Below are positions 41,601 to 54,000 of a stretch of DNA of 64,000 nucleotides, in pieces (positions within the stretch are counted from its first letter, which is position 1; each line of letters begins with the position of its first letter). The stretch is from Caecitellus pseudoparvulus (Eukaryota > Bigyra: Bicosoecida). The position numbers were made by a program, and so were the translations under genes. Below the pieces are notes generated by a model. The model saw only the letters and a program-made list of their open reading frames with translations. It was not told the origin of the DNA and searched no databases. The stretch lies in NCBI GenBank assembly GCA_965644315.1, contig CBFFRQ010000020.1, positions 62,001 through 126,000 on the forward strand, written 5' to 3'.

Positions 41601-44600
41601 TGCGCTGGGCATCGGCGGGCGCCCCCTCATGCGTGAACGCCACGCTGCACCCGCCGCGACCGTCGCAGGGCAGGACACAGCCCAGGAGGCCCTGAAGCTG
41701 TTGTTGGCAGATCGCACGGTGGCGCGGCGCAGTGCAGGGGCAGATGCAGGTGGGCAGGACGGCACGACCTGCGTATCCATCGTGGAGGGGATGGAGGGGG
41801 AGGAGGAGGAGGGGCCGCTCGCACCGCCGCCCAAGGTTAGGGGCACGTTTCGCATCGCAGAGCACACCCTGCGCATGGTGGGCGCCTTGCACTCGGCGGT
41901 GCAGGGCGCCGTTGCGAATGGTGCGTTTGCCAAGTCGGACGAGGCGCTGACTCTCTTTGCGCGGTCGGGCGTGGCGGACATGGGTGGCACAGCGCTCACA
42001 CACACCATGGCACGCCACCAACTGCAGGCTGTGCACGACCACCTCCTGCGCGCCATGCACCTCCCTGGTTCAGACAAGGGTCTCACTTCATCAACATCGC
42101 GGAAGGATGTGTCCAGTCGCCTGCGGCGCGAGGCGCGGGATCGCCCTCTGCGACAAGCCGATCTCGAGGCGCTGGAGGAAGGGCCCGCGGCTGTTGAGCA
42201 GCCCTGCGCCATGTGCGGCCTGCGAAACACCAACCACCGTCTACCTTTTCATCTCACCCAGGCGCAGCAAGCGTGGCTGGTGCTGCGCCTGGCACGGCGG
42301 CTGCCTCCCCAGGCGCTGCAATCACGGTCTTGGCTACGCCGGCACTTGGTCTTGCTCACGCAGCAGCTGATGGCAGTGAGAGAGGTGCTGGAGGCCCCCC
42401 ACTCTGCTGCCACAGCTGAGTCTGAACATTCCACACCAAGTGGAAAACGCCGAGGGCTTTCCGCCACACAGCCGCCACTGAAGCAGCAGCAACCGTGGGT
42501 GCCGCAGGGGTCCGTTGGAGGGGGCGGGGCAGCGCTGCTCGCATCACCCCTGGCACGCCCTGGAGACGATGCTGGGACTGAGGCTTGGCAGGCGCTGGAT
42601 CTGTTCACAGCTGGCGATTTTGCCCTGGCAGCAGCTCACACAGGCGGCACAGCCAGCGCAGATCCACGCTCGGAGCTGGACAGCGCAGCTCCCCAGGGCG
42701 CAGCCCAGCCGAAGCTCCTACTGCTGCACGAAGCACGGCGGGCACTGTCTCTCTTGTCAGCACCCAGTGGACCCACAGCCGCCCGAGGTAGTCTGCCGCT
42801 TCGACCTGACATCATCGCAGGCAAGTACCGCCCGCTGGCGGTGTGCGCTCTGTGCTTTGAGCTGCACGAGCGGGAGGTGTTGTTGACAAGCCAGGAGGCA
42901 GCCATGTCAGCCACACTTGGCGTGCCACGCAGCGTGAGGGGGCTGCAGGCGCCACCCCCCCCCCTCCAACCGAGCATTCCCTTGGCAAGTGCCCCTCTGA
43001 CCCTCATTCGGCTGGTGTTGTGTGTGGATGGCGTGGTGGGCCTGCCCACTGGCCTCCTGGTCGGGCAGGGCGGCACAGCTCCTCCTTCTGACACACGAGC
43101 GCAGGAGCAGCGCCTAAGTCTGAAAGCTTCAGAATTGCAGCTGGGCCTGGCCAAGGCCGCGTGCCGAAACGCTGAGCTCACGCTGCGTGCCTGTGCCGTG
43201 AGAGTGCAGTGCTTGCGAGATCGCCTGAAGCGTGTGCAGGCTGTCGTCGAGGGGGGGGGCGACGTGGACGTGTGGTGGAAGAAGCGGGGTGCGCTGGGAG
43301 ATGAGGCCAAGGCACGGCTGGAGGAGCTCCCCGCGGCCCTAACACACGGATGCTCACACGAAGACGAGGCGCAAGCGGCGCTGGCAGCGCTGGAGACCCC
43401 CACAGACACCCTGTTGGACGCAGTGTGGCCCCATGCGCAGCGCGAAGCTGCAGGAGACCCCCCTCCATCCCTGCCGGACCGTCTGCCACGTCTGCAGTCC
43501 ACACCCCGGCCTTGGTCGGCTGGCCGCCCCAAGTCTGCCACCAGCCACGCCGTGACAGGCCATGCACTAGTGCAGCTGCCGGGATCCGCTGTGGGCCGCG
43601 CCAGGTCTACCACCCCTCAGCCTGCCACACGTACTGCGCACCTCGCGCAGCTCTTTGCCGAGGCAGGCAAGGGGCGAGAGGACGAAGGGGTGGCCCTCGT
43701 GCATACCTGGCTGCAAGACCTGGTGCACGTGAGCCGCCTGCTGGATGTGCTGGAGCGTTCGTGGCAAGCAGCGGCTGGGAAGGTGGTTGCAGCAGAGGCG
43801 GAGGTGGGGGAGGCATCCCGGGCTTGGGCTGCCACCCAACAACGCCTGCGGTATCGAGCTCTCACTCTGCGTCTGCGCTTGTGGCACCATCAGTGGGACG
43901 TCCCGCTGCAGACTGGCACTGCCTTGGCAGCTTCACTACAGCCACAGGATGGAGCTGAGGGGAGCACGGCGCTGCTGCCGCCTGCCCTGGATGTTCCAGT
44001 GCGGAAGGTGTTCACGGTGTATGCACTGGCGCCCAGCACGCCTGTGGACAGGGACGTGCCTGTGAGGGGCAGTGCAGGCCTGTCTAGGGCTTTGCAAGCG
44101 CAAGCGCACGTTGAAGGCCAGTTGCTGCTCACACAGTGGCGAGGGGCTGTGCCGGGTGAAGTTGAGGGGGGATGGGAGACCCAGCCCATTGGCACGCTGC
44201 AGCTACCACTTGCAGCCCACCGCCACAAGAGCGTTCCGAGTCTCCGCCACCGAGTTTTGTTCCAGGAGTGCAGCGGGAAAGGGACGGGGGGCCCTTCTTC
44301 TTCTCGGGAAACGGTTAGGAAGGACGTCTCCGACATCCACTCTTTCATCGCCCCAGCCGTGGAGGGCAAAGCTGGGGGCGGGTCTGGAGGAGGCGCCAAG
44401 CCGCCACCACCAGACACCGCGCCACCCGCCCGGGGCATTCAGGGGCTGGCTGCTGCTCGACGCCGGGCTGCGCTGCGCCACTCCGCGCGCTTGGCGGCCA
44501 AGGTCTCCTTGCTTGTTGGCGGCCTGCGGAAGGAAGTCAGCTCCGATGGACCGTGTGTGTCAGTGGAAGGGGGCGGCTCATCAGCTGCCCCGCCAGCCTC

Positions 44601-47600
44601 CGAGCCACAGCCCCTGCTACGCACTGTGCCGGGAGGGGCCGCTGCGCTGCAGTGGCAGCGGCAGTGGGGTAGCCGGGGAGCGGAAGAGGACCCCTCTGCG
44701 GGACTCGACGAGGCCCATGTAGTGGGGGCATCCTCGCTGGCAGCCTCTTTTGCCTCCACTCGGGCGCGCAGCTTGCACTTATGCAGTCTGATGGCCTCAA
44801 CAGCCTGCGAGTTGTTGAGGGATGACATTGTGCCCAGCGCTGTGGACCCGTCCCTGCTGCCGCCTGGAGGCCCAGAGCCGGCTGGTGTCGATGCAGCAGA
44901 CATCAAGGCAGCTACTCTTCGTTCGCCCACCGCTGTGGGCCGCACTTCCCCGGAAAGTGCCATTGGGCGCACTCCCTCTCGATGGCAAGGCTGGGTATGG
45001 GTGGAGGACTTGGGGTTGTACCTCGCTTCGCGCCTGGCAGCCACACGCGGCTTCGGCGCGGTGCCTCTCTCCCCAGCCCTGCTGTCTCAGCTGCCTCACC
45101 CAGACGAGGGTGAGCGCGCCCTGGCACAAGCGTGTGAAGCCGCCATGCAGGTGGGGCAATCGCAGCCCCCTGTGGATTTTGCCATGAGCAAAGGGGAAGT
45201 GGGTGCCGCCAGCGGCAGTGACGGCGCTGGAGCGTCAGGCCGCACCGCCTCTGGCACCAGCACGTCATCAGGGCGGCTGGGAGAGATTGAATTGTCCTCT
45301 TCCTCGGCAGACGAGGCGACTGCCAGCGCCCCGCCAGAAGGACTCGCCGCTGCAGAGGCAAGGAGCCTGTCAACCGCATCTGCAGTGCGCAGTGCCACTG
45401 CTCCTCAACCAAAGGCAGCCCGCAGCCACACCGTCGGCGGGGGTGTTGCCGACCTCAGTGGACGCAAGCCCCGTCGCGCCCGTGTCCAGAGTGCAGGCGA
45501 AAGCCACCTGCACCGGGCACCACGGCGTGCCCGGAGTGGTTGGAGCTCGGATGAAGGCGACGAGACGCCTGACGGAACGGTGCAACCGCCCCACCGCCCG
45601 CGGTGGACCCAGCCCCCAGAAGGGTGGGATGCCCAGGCGGCGACGCCACGATCAGACACGCCCCGGGCTGGCGAAGGAAGGGCTTCAGGTGTGGCCCGCC
45701 GCCTGAGTCTGTACCGCACTTCGGCCGATGGCGAGGCAAGTGGTGGGTTGGGGCAATCCCCGCGTCGCAGCAGTGTGGAGCAGATTGCAGAGGCGGTGGC
45801 AGAGGCCAAGCAGGAGGTGGAGGCCAGTGCAGCGGGTGGAGCGTCGCTGGGGCCATGGCGTCACCTTGCCCCAGGACACGCCATGCCGGCAGCCTTGTTG
45901 TCTGCACAACTGCTCGCTCTGGCCCGCCACGGCCGGGTGGCGCTTGCCGCGACCCAAGTGGCGCACCATCGGGCGCTACTGCAAGCTGTGTCCCGCTCAG
46001 CGCCTGCCTCGCCCCAGCGCCGGCCCCTCGCAGTGCTGCAGGACCGGCAGGTCGTGTCCCCCGACTCCCTGCACCCGGACATTCAGGCCACTCTGCACAG
46101 GGCTGCAAGGGACACCGCCAGGCCCACCTCCCCGCCTGACCCCACCGACTTGGCACCCTCTCTGGCAACGACGTTGTCCAAGGAAATCAAGGGTCTGGAC
46201 AACCCGGCCACGCCGGCCCTGCTGTCAGGAGTGCGGGTGCAGTGGACACTGACCCTGACCTTCATCCGCGTCAGGGGGCGGCCCGACCACATTGCCACCC
46301 TGAGGCAGTTGGGCGAACCACGCAGCCCCACCACCTCCTTTGGTTCACCTGGGCGGCGCAGGTCCATGACTGTGCGGCGGAACCGCAGCCTGCTGCTGTC
46401 TGTCGACGGCATTGTGGAGGACAGCGACGAGGGGGACACGGGGGGTGAGGAGGGCGATGAGCCGTGGCAGCCAGCGCAGGAGCGCCAGGCGCCAGCCCGC
46501 CTTCGCACGACACTCCCCAAGGCAGCTGTCTCCCAAGCCCCCAGCCCCACGAGTCGCTTCGTGTCTGCTGTACGGCAGGCAGTGGCTCTGCGGGAGGGCT
46601 TGCGGACTTGGGTGCGACGCCGCAGGGGGGAGGAAACAGCCCCGGCAACTTCCCCAGGCCGCCGCCCACTGAAGAAGCCGGGCACACCCCCATCCCCCCT
46701 GCATGCCGCATTGGACGGGCCTGGTTGGCGCCACGGTGAAGGCGTGGCTTCTCCAGCCATGCGAGGCTCGCCCTCCTCCGCATCCATGAAGCACCAGGGC
46801 AGCTCCTGGGGCATGGCAGCCCAGCACAGCTCTAGCATGGCATCCTTGACCAGGGGTGCGTCTTCTGCCACGCTGCGCAATCTCAGGTCGTCCTCCAGGC
46901 ATGCCGTGGAAGAGGCCGCACGGGCAGCGCAAGACGAGCCTTCCCAAGCAAGTGCAGGACCCCGCGGCGTGGTGGCGCTGTCCAGAGGTGGGCCCATCGA
47001 CGTCACGAGCATCTTGCAGCGCTACGGTGCACAGCAAGACGCCATGGGCGCCGCCTGCGACCTGGCCCTCAGCGACCACGGCGACCTGCTCCCCGCACAC
47101 AGCCCGGAGTTGCCGCTGGCAGTCACCCAAGCACGAAGCGCCAGTGGGTCCGCCGGCCCAGGTGGCACCCGCCTGCACGTGGCTGTGTGGGGATCCCTCA
47201 CCGAGCTGCGCTTAGAGGGGCGCCATTTGTCATCGTCTTGGGACAGCGGCTCGTCAGGGCGCCGCGCGACCCAGCGGGACGCCGAGGTGGCGTTTCACAA
47301 GGAGGCAAGCAGCGCTTCCTTCACCGTCGCAGCCACGACCGAAGACATGGCGCGATGGCTGTCTGGCCAGCAGGTGCGTAGCCTGGGGGAGTTCCCAGAC
47401 CTCACCCTGCACCGCCACGTGCCTGCCTCCTCCTTCGGCAGTGAGGGGGGGTTCTGGCTTCCCCCCGCCGAGGCGGGGAGCCCTCGCCAGGAGGCAGGCG
47501 ACACCCTCTCCCTGACCCAGGCCATCGGCTCGGGGCTGGATGCACCTCGCGACCTCCTGTTCACAGCTCTGCTGCCCCAGGCAGAGAGGGTGGTTGCGGC

Positions 47601-47679
47601 TGTTGGCCCCCCTGGCCAGGGCGCCGGCACGCCCCTGCACGTGGAGGGCAGTTTTACCCTCACTGGCCAGCTGCGTTGA
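38602..47679 (+). CDS. Giant protein of unknown function (about 2,986 residues) with paired zinc-type CxxC motifs
   Basis: Exon 1 is 38602-38630 (MAFASRNAS) with a perfect GTAAGT donor. It joins in phase 2 to 38748-47679 across a 117 bp intron. A second candidate intron, 39409-39507 (99 bp, gtgagg...ctgcag), is in frame without stops and may be retained. I recognise no family. Visible features: long Ser/Ala/Gly-rich disordered stretches; CAMC near residue 1161 and CALC near 1375, possibly a split zinc site, each beside hydrophobic helices (LTQAQQAWLVLRLARRL; ELHEREVLL); coiled-coil-like segments near 1470-1540 and 1672-1729; and beta-rich C2-like strands (FTVYALAP, QWTLTLTFIRVRG, LHVAVWGS) in the C-terminal half. 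Together these suggest a scaffold. The stop overlaps the convergent profilin-like gene by 20 bp. Confidence 0.75.
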
Positions 47680-48265
47680 CGTGCCCGCACAGGCCCTTGT
47701 GTTTGGGAGGGCAACAGAGGTCCACCAGAGCCGGCACGATGGCTCTGGCGTGTCGCATGGGGAATCTGCGAAGCATGCGGCGGCGGCAGGCACGTTGCAG
47801 GGACGGCCAGCGACCCCCACGCGCGCGACCTACGAATACATGGCAATGATAGAGGTGGAGGGGCTGCCCTGCAGCCGCATGCTCGCCATTCCTAGCTTCA
47901 GGGGTGGCAAGCCCAGTGCAACGAATGTCCCACCGGGCAAAAAAGCCTGGGGTGTGAACTTCCCGCCTCCCACGCGGAGTGGGGCCGGGTGCTGTGCACT
48001 GCCATCATGAAACGCCGTCTCCGACTCCAGCGCACATGCAACCACGGCACCAAGGTCCTCCTGTAGCGCAGCGTGGGAGCAGTGGCATGCAGCTTCGCAG
48101 GACCAGCACGCCGCCCCGACACACTTGCTGCAGCTGCCCGTGCGCGAACAGCTTTGCACCACTCGCTCCGAGCACGGCGAGTCCAACAACTGCCTGCAGT
48201 TCCAGTAGCGGCCTCAAGAAGTCAGCCCACGCGTCTGCGTCCGGCAACTGCGCGACAGCCGCCAT
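47660..48265 (-). CDS. Profilin-like small protein, three exons
   Basis: Found by joining short frames: exons 48265-48125, 48060-47834 and 47765-47660, introns 64 and 68 bp, giving 157 residues. All four splice sites are good (donors gtgtgt and gtaggt; acceptors ctacag and ttcgcag) and phases agree. The pattern resembles profilin: an N-terminal helix with W (DAWADFLRPLL), LAVLGASGAKLFAHGQ like the profilin AI-G-DG-VWA strand pair, LRVGGGKFTPQ like LGGTKY, STSIIAMYS like the IIGIY strand, then an amphipathic C-terminal helix (ARAIVPALVDL). Profilins bind actin monomers. The similarity is by pattern only, so other small alpha/beta folds remain possible. It shares a ~150 bp divergent promoter with TDP1. 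Confidence 0.55.
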
Positions 48266-48418
48266 GCAGCACCAAAATCCGCACTGCTCCCACTTGACCG
48301 GCTGTGAAACGCGTGCTCCTTGCCCAGCAGCCTCGCAGCTGGCTCAAAAGCCATGAACCTGACAATTGCTTGAATTGGATGCAGGAGTTAAGGCCCTCAC
48401 TAGCGCGATTCGTTTTGT
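48266..48418. promoter_or_regulatory. Compact divergent promoter, profilin-like / TDP1
   Basis: Only ~153 bases separate the two divergent starts (193 if TDP1 starts at 48458), so both promoters must be here or inside the genes. No named element is visible. Confidence 0.4.
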
Positions 48419-50680
48419 ATGTGCACTGCTGCCAGTGTCGAGTTCAGAAGGGACTCCATGGCGGATGAAGCATTGGAAGGCGAGTGCACTCAGGACAGTC
48501 AAGCAACTGAGCTTGTGGACCTGGTCTCAGACGACGATGAAGAAGTGAAGCCGTCATTGACGTCGCTTGGCTGCGGAACTCAGCCCTGTTCGCAAGCAAG
48601 GCCGCTCAAGGCAGATGGGCGCGGAAGGGGGACGAAACGCCCCCGAAACGCCGACCCTGCCTCGCAGGTGTCAGAAAAGAAGCCACGTATAGGGGCAGGG
48701 ACCCTTCAAGCTCCCCTTGATGGATCCAGGCTGCTCCACCTCTCAGTTGCACTCGACGAGGACGGCGGGCTCGCTGATGCAGACCCAAGGATGCAGGCTT
48801 GCGTCGTGCCGCAGGCAAACCCAGCGGATCGGTGCCTGACTTTGCAGCAGCTGCTCCACCCACGCCTGGAGCACGTAAAGGACACTGCAGGTCTGCAAGG
48901 AATAGTTGCTACTACGTATGTGGGTGGTGCCCCCAAACACTTGCGAGACCTGATATACGACGGGCAGGCGGCGAAGTGTGCCGCTGCTGGTCAGGATGGC
49001 TCGCTTTCTCTGCCAGTGAGCCCCCCCTGCCCCGTGGTGTTGGTTGTTCACGGCGAGGAGATGAGGGGCAGAGCAAGACCTGAGATTCGCAGTCTGCCGA
49101 GCTCTTCTGGCTTCCCCCTGACCCTCGTGTCTCCCGCCTTGCCATCCAACGCAATGTTTGGAACTGCCCACACGAAGCTGCTGCTTGTTCGGTGGGGGCC
49201 CGGCGTCCTGCACCAGCATGGCACGGTGCGCTTCATCGTGATGACTGCCAATCTCTGCGATGCGGACCTGGAGGAGTGTTACCAGTGTGCTTGGGCGCAA
49301 GATTTCCCCGTGGTGCCCAGCGGCACTGCGAGCATGGACACACAGCAGGTGCAGGCTGAAGTGGCGGACACGGAGCCCAGTGACACGTTCTACGTCACCA
49401 TATCTTCTGGATTGTGTCCTGCCTCATACGTGCGCTATTTCTTGGGAGAGGCGGGGCTGGGTGTCCCCACAGGTGACTTGCAGCACATGCTGGCAGATGT
49501 GGACTGGTCGGGGGTTGGGGTTGATTTCGTGGCGAGCGTCGCTGGAAAGCACGTCTGGCCGGGCACACATCAGTGGTCTGCATTGTCAATGTCGCCTTTC
49601 ATGCTGAACGGTTTACACCGGCTGACACTCGTCCGGCGCTTGCAAATGAACGCGGTGGCGAAGTGCAAGGCGGTGGTTCGAGATTCGCTAGCACCAGCAG
49701 GCACAGCAGAGCGGCCTCTGGCCAGCAAGGCCTTCCCTTGCACGATGCAAAGGGTTTGGAGCCAAGTGTCAAGCCTGGGCAGCACGACTGATGCCGCGTT
49801 CAACCTCTCTCTTCCGCTGCTCGCTGCCCACGGTGTGCTCAACACCACACGCATGGCGGACAAGGGGGGACACTTAGCGTGCTTTCCTGGCCCGATCATG
49901 GGACCAGGAGGCGAGCACCCTGACAAAGCAGTCCCAGATGAGCTCCGGCAGCAAGTGCTGCTGTGTCTGCCGCCTCCGAGTCGAAAGGCGCCTGGTTCTG
50001 CCAGACAGAGCACAGAAGCAAGTGACTCCACCCCCTTTGTCCTCTTCTGGCCATCTTTCGATTTCGTGCGGGACAGTCGGCACCGCAGCGTCAGCAATGT
50101 GCGGCTGCAGGCGAAGCAAGTGGCAAACCCCAAGTTTGCCCGGTTTTGCTTGCACCATTTCCACCTGAACGAGTCATGGTTTCACGAACCAACTGTCGGA
50201 CCACTGCCTCGCTGTGCACCCTCAATTATGTCTCCACTAACGTCTCACACAAAGTTGCTTGGTCCCATGCCAGAGCAGGCCTGCAGCATTCAGCCTGAAG
50301 GGGAGACGGCGGCGCGCATCGCACGAGACTGGCTCGTCATGGGCAGCCACAACATGAGTCGCTCTGCTTGGGGGTTTGTCAGCGCGACGAAAGCCACGCC
50401 ACCCAAGCTGACAGTGAACAACCACGAGCTGAGCGTGTTGTTCCCTGTGGTCCTTCAGGTGCATCTCCCCGGGCAGGTGCCCATGGCCAAGCTCGAGCAG
50501 CGCCTGCGCGAAGCATGCGGTAGCGCACTTGTTAAGGTGTCAATGACTGCTCCGACCCCACACAGCTTCGTTCACTCCCTATCTGCGCCCCCTCTAAGCC
50601 CGCCTTCTGAACCGTGGACCGACGCGCACATCTTGCGGGACCAGCGGACCATGGCGGCTCTATCACACAATGGAAGCTAA
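48419..50680 (+). CDS. TDP1: Tyrosyl-DNA phosphodiesterase 1
   Basis: A single exon of 753 residues; ATG 48458 (MADEALEG) is an alternative start 13 codons in. TDP1 removes topoisomerase I peptide from DNA 3' ends in the nucleus. The two HKD-type motifs of the phospholipase D fold are present: GTAHTKLLLVRW with downstream MTANLCDADLE, and TSHTKLLGP with downstream GSHNMSRSAWGF. A disordered N-terminus contains ELVDLVSDDDEE, which has the hydrophobic-plus-acidic shape of a SUMO-interaction motif, and KRPRN, a likely nuclear signal. The protein is slightly longer than the animal form (~608 residues), mainly from loops between strands. Confidence 0.93.
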   Translation: MCTAASVEFRRDSMADEALEGECTQDSQATELVDLVSDDDEEVKPSLTSLGCGTQPCSQARPLKADGRGRGTKRPRNADPASQVSEKKPRIGAGTLQAPLDGSRLLHLSVALDEDGGLADADPRMQACVVPQANPADRCLTLQQLLHPRLEHVKDTAGLQGIVATTYVGGAPKHLRDLIYDGQAAKCAAAGQDGSLSLPVSPPCPVVLVVHGEEMRGRARPEIRSLPSSSGFPLTLVSPALPSNAMFGTAHTKLLLVRWGPGVLHQHGTVRFIVMTANLCDADLEECYQCAWAQDFPVVPSGTASMDTQQVQAEVADTEPSDTFYVTISSGLCPASYVRYFLGEAGLGVPTGDLQHMLADVDWSGVGVDFVASVAGKHVWPGTHQWSALSMSPFMLNGLHRLTLVRRLQMNAVAKCKAVVRDSLAPAGTAERPLASKAFPCTMQRVWSQVSSLGSTTDAAFNLSLPLLAAHGVLNTTRMADKGGHLACFPGPIMGPGGEHPDKAVPDELRQQVLLCLPPPSRKAPGSARQSTEASDSTPFVLFWPSFDFVRDSRHRSVSNVRLQAKQVANPKFARFCLHHFHLNESWFHEPTVGPLPRCAPSIMSPLTSHTKLLGPMPEQACSIQPEGETAARIARDWLVMGSHNMSRSAWGFVSATKATPPKLTVNNHELSVLFPVVLQVHLPGQVPMAKLEQRLREACGSALVKVSMTAPTPHSFVHSLSAPPLSPPSEPWTDAHILRDQRTMAALSHNGS

Positions 50681-51061
50681 GGTGACGGTCAAAGATCTGA
50701 ACGGAATCAAACGCTCTGAAGCGAAGCCGAATACGAGGGAACACTGTATGCTGCTTCCTTCAATGCTGCTCAGCTGCTCTTGCGTCGACGAGCTGCGCTC
50801 TGGTGCAGCCGGTGGCGCTGTACCTGATCCAGTAGGCCGCCAAAACATCGCTGGACACAAGTCTGTATCCGTGGTATTGAGGCAACACAGCGACAAGATA
50901 GAAGGAACTTTGTGCATCCTTGAGGGTGCAATAGCGGCAGGTGCACTCTGGGTATTGCCTCGAACGCGCCAAAGCTCTGCGTTGGTGCAGTGCCTTTCTC
51001 CGCAAATTGGGCACGCAGCCCAAGGAAAGTGCGAGGGGATCTGTGCCCGCCATCGCAGCGA
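50681..51061. other. Spacer between TDP1 and the RCC1-IPT giant
   Basis: About 380 bases, less GC-rich than the genes on either side. The frame of the downstream protein is open from about 50990, but its first ATG is at 51062. An upstream exon supplying the start cannot be excluded. No other gene seen. Confidence 0.4.
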
Positions 51062-54000
51062 ATGGGAGTTTGGTATGATTTCCTGCCCCACAGCCGGGTT
51101 CACTGGCGCGCAACCTTTGCGCGTGGCTTGCAGCGCTGCAGCACCGGGAGAGGCAGTGACCTCAGGGCGGCGTTTGGGAGCCGGTCCTATTCCTGGATTG
51201 TGGCTGCGAGGGCATTTCTGCTTGTAGTTTGCACTTGTTTTTGCCAGGCGACCAACCCAACAGTGCAGTTGGAGCCGTTTTGGGGAAGCGTAGACTTGCA
51301 GCTTCAGCTGGCAGCTGGGGTGCAGAACGGCACCTTGCTGCTCCTGTGCAACACTTCCGCACTTGAACTGCTCCCCACCATGGAAGCACCAGCACCTTTT
51401 GTTGGAATGATTCCAGACGACAACTTCGCTGCAGATCGTATCGGGGTCCTTGCCTTTCACGGGTGGAATGCTTCCGATGCCTCCCTTACGTCCGCCACGC
51501 TCGAAATGCGCATCTCTCACCCCCATCGGCCCGGCGGGATTATTCATGTGGTACACCCAACCGTTATTTCATGTGAGCACCCTTCCAGGCGGGTGAACGA
51601 GCCTTGTGAGGAGGCTCACGATTCGAGGATGCTCTGGCTCCGCGTTCCCCAAAGCGTGCTTGGATTGACCGGTGACACAGCCCTGCGCGTGTCGGTACTG
51701 GGAGGCTCGCTCGCGGCGAATGACACAATCTCTGATTCGTCCAACTTCACGACAACATTGCCCATTTTGCGGGGCATTCGGACTGAGGCGTCTGTGTTCC
51801 TGTCCGTCTCCTGCGGTACAGCGCACTCCTGCGCCACGCGACTGGACGGCTCTGTCGTGTGTTGGGGGAGTGGAGCCCAAGGAGTCCTGGGGCAGGGTTC
51901 GACGAACAACATTGGAGACTCCCCTGGCGAGCTTAGTGGCGACCTTCTTGTCCCCATTGGCATGGACATCGTACAAGTCAGTGCCGGTGACATGCACTCC
52001 TGTGCCGTTCGAGCGTCTGGGACCGTGGTATGTTGGGGCAGTGGGGCTGACGGCTTGCTTGGCTACGGGCACGATGAATCACTTGGGGATGCTCCAGGGG
52101 AGCTCCACGAGCATCTCAGCCTTGATCTGGGTGGACAAGCGCTAGAAGTGTCTGCAGGCACAACCCACTCTTGTGCCGTGCGGCTGGACCATGCTGGGTC
52201 CAGGCAAGTTGTGTGTTGGGGAAGCGGGGTGGGTCTTGGCCGCACCGACTCCGCAAGCGTCATAGTCGGCGGCTCTGGCGGCGACCTCGTTACAGAGTCT
52301 GTCGTCAACATTGGCGCCAATATCGCACACGTGGCAGTTGGAACGCAGCATTCCTGTGCAGTCCGTCAGGATGGCTCGGTGGTTTGTTGGGGGAGCGACG
52401 ACAATGGGCAGCTCGGTAGAAGCACAACCAAAGATATTCTTGGTGCCCCAGAAGATTTGAACAACTCCACAAGCATACCGCTTGTTGATTGCTCGGAAGC
52501 ACCCCCTGGAACGCCAGTTGCCAACTGCAGCGCCTCTATTGCTATTCAAGTGGCAGCGGGGCATACCCACACATGCGTCCTCAAAGCAAGTGGGGCAGTG
52601 GCTTGCTTTGGGGGTTATATTGCATGGGGCTCCAACAGCTACGATGTCATGCCAGCTGGGCAGCCCATCCAGGGTGAGCCCTGGGACGCGGAGGTTCCGG
52701 CAGGGAGCAACATCGTTCATGTGGCTACAGGGCAGCAGCACACGTGCTTGCTACGAGACGATGGAGGATGTTTTTGTTTTGGAAGGAATCACGGTGGCCA
52801 GCTTGGCCGAGGGGTGTCGTCGAGCTTTGGCTTGGTTGATGGCGAGATAACTCCTACCACTTCTTGGGATTTCCCCACTGCCATTTCGTTCGTCGGCGCG
52901 GGACAGCGCCATTCTTGCTTCATTTCAATTGAAGGTGGACTACTTTGCAGCGGTATTGGGGCCGGTGGTCGCTTGGCCTCCGGCAGCGTTGACAATGCTG
53001 GCACCAGGGGAGGCTGGCAAGTAACTCAGCTTGCAGAAAAGTTGCAGCCTGTCGCTTGGAACCAGGCGTTGCAGCCTCAGCTGGCAAGCCGCTCGCACGC
53101 GATACAAGTGACTTGCGGAAGGGAGCACGCTTGCGTAATCTTGAAGACTTCAAGGGCAGTCTTCTGCTTCGGATCTGGCTCCAGCGGCAGGCTTGGCACG
53201 GGCTCATCTAGCAACGTTGGGTTGGATGCAAAGCAGATGAGGGCAGACTTTACGGTGCCGATTGGGCAGCCGATTCAACAAGTATCAGCAGGATCCATGA
53301 TGACAGCTGCTTTAAGGAAGGATGGCTCAGTCGTGACTTGGGGCTACGGTTTCCGAGGGGAGCTGGGCTACGGCAGCCCTGACAGCATCGGCGACGCCGA
53401 GGGAGAGCTCACGCCAGAAACGCGCGTGGAGCTTGGGACCAGCTTTAAGTTTGTTGAATCAGGCCTTCGAAGCACTTGTGCTGTTCGACTGGATGGTAGC
53501 TTAATTTGCTGGGGCTCAAACGCAGTCGGAATGCTCGGCCTGAATTCCTCCGCATCACAACTTGGCTCCGAGCCAGGGCACCTCACAACCCTGTCCACTT
53601 TGTCGGTGAATGTAGGAGCTGTAATTTCAGTTGGTGCTGGAGAGACATCGGCCTGTGCATTGCGGGCGAGCTTGAGTGTCGTATGCTTCGGCGCCAGTTG
53701 GAACGGCCGACTGGGGTATGGGGATTCTATCCACCGGGGTCATGCCTCGACCCCACTTGGGTTTTCTGACACTGTTCCCATTGGAGCACCTGTAGTGGCA
53801 CTGAGTGTTGGCTTAAAGCACTCGTGCGCCGTGGTTGTTGACGGGCGGCTCACATGCTGGGGGGCACCGCAAGAGGGAGCCCTCGGCCGGCCAGTGGCGC
53901 TTGGCGACTTTGGGCACTCCAGCGCACACGTGCCATTGCTTGATAATGGGGCAACCTTTGGATCCATGAGATTTGTCTCTGTCGCAGCTGGTGAAACTCA

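Noticed and set aside
42636-43613. Minus-strand 325-residue frame inside the giant gene
   Set aside because: Arg/Ser/Ala-rich antisense shadow; the plus frame is continuous for 9 kb.
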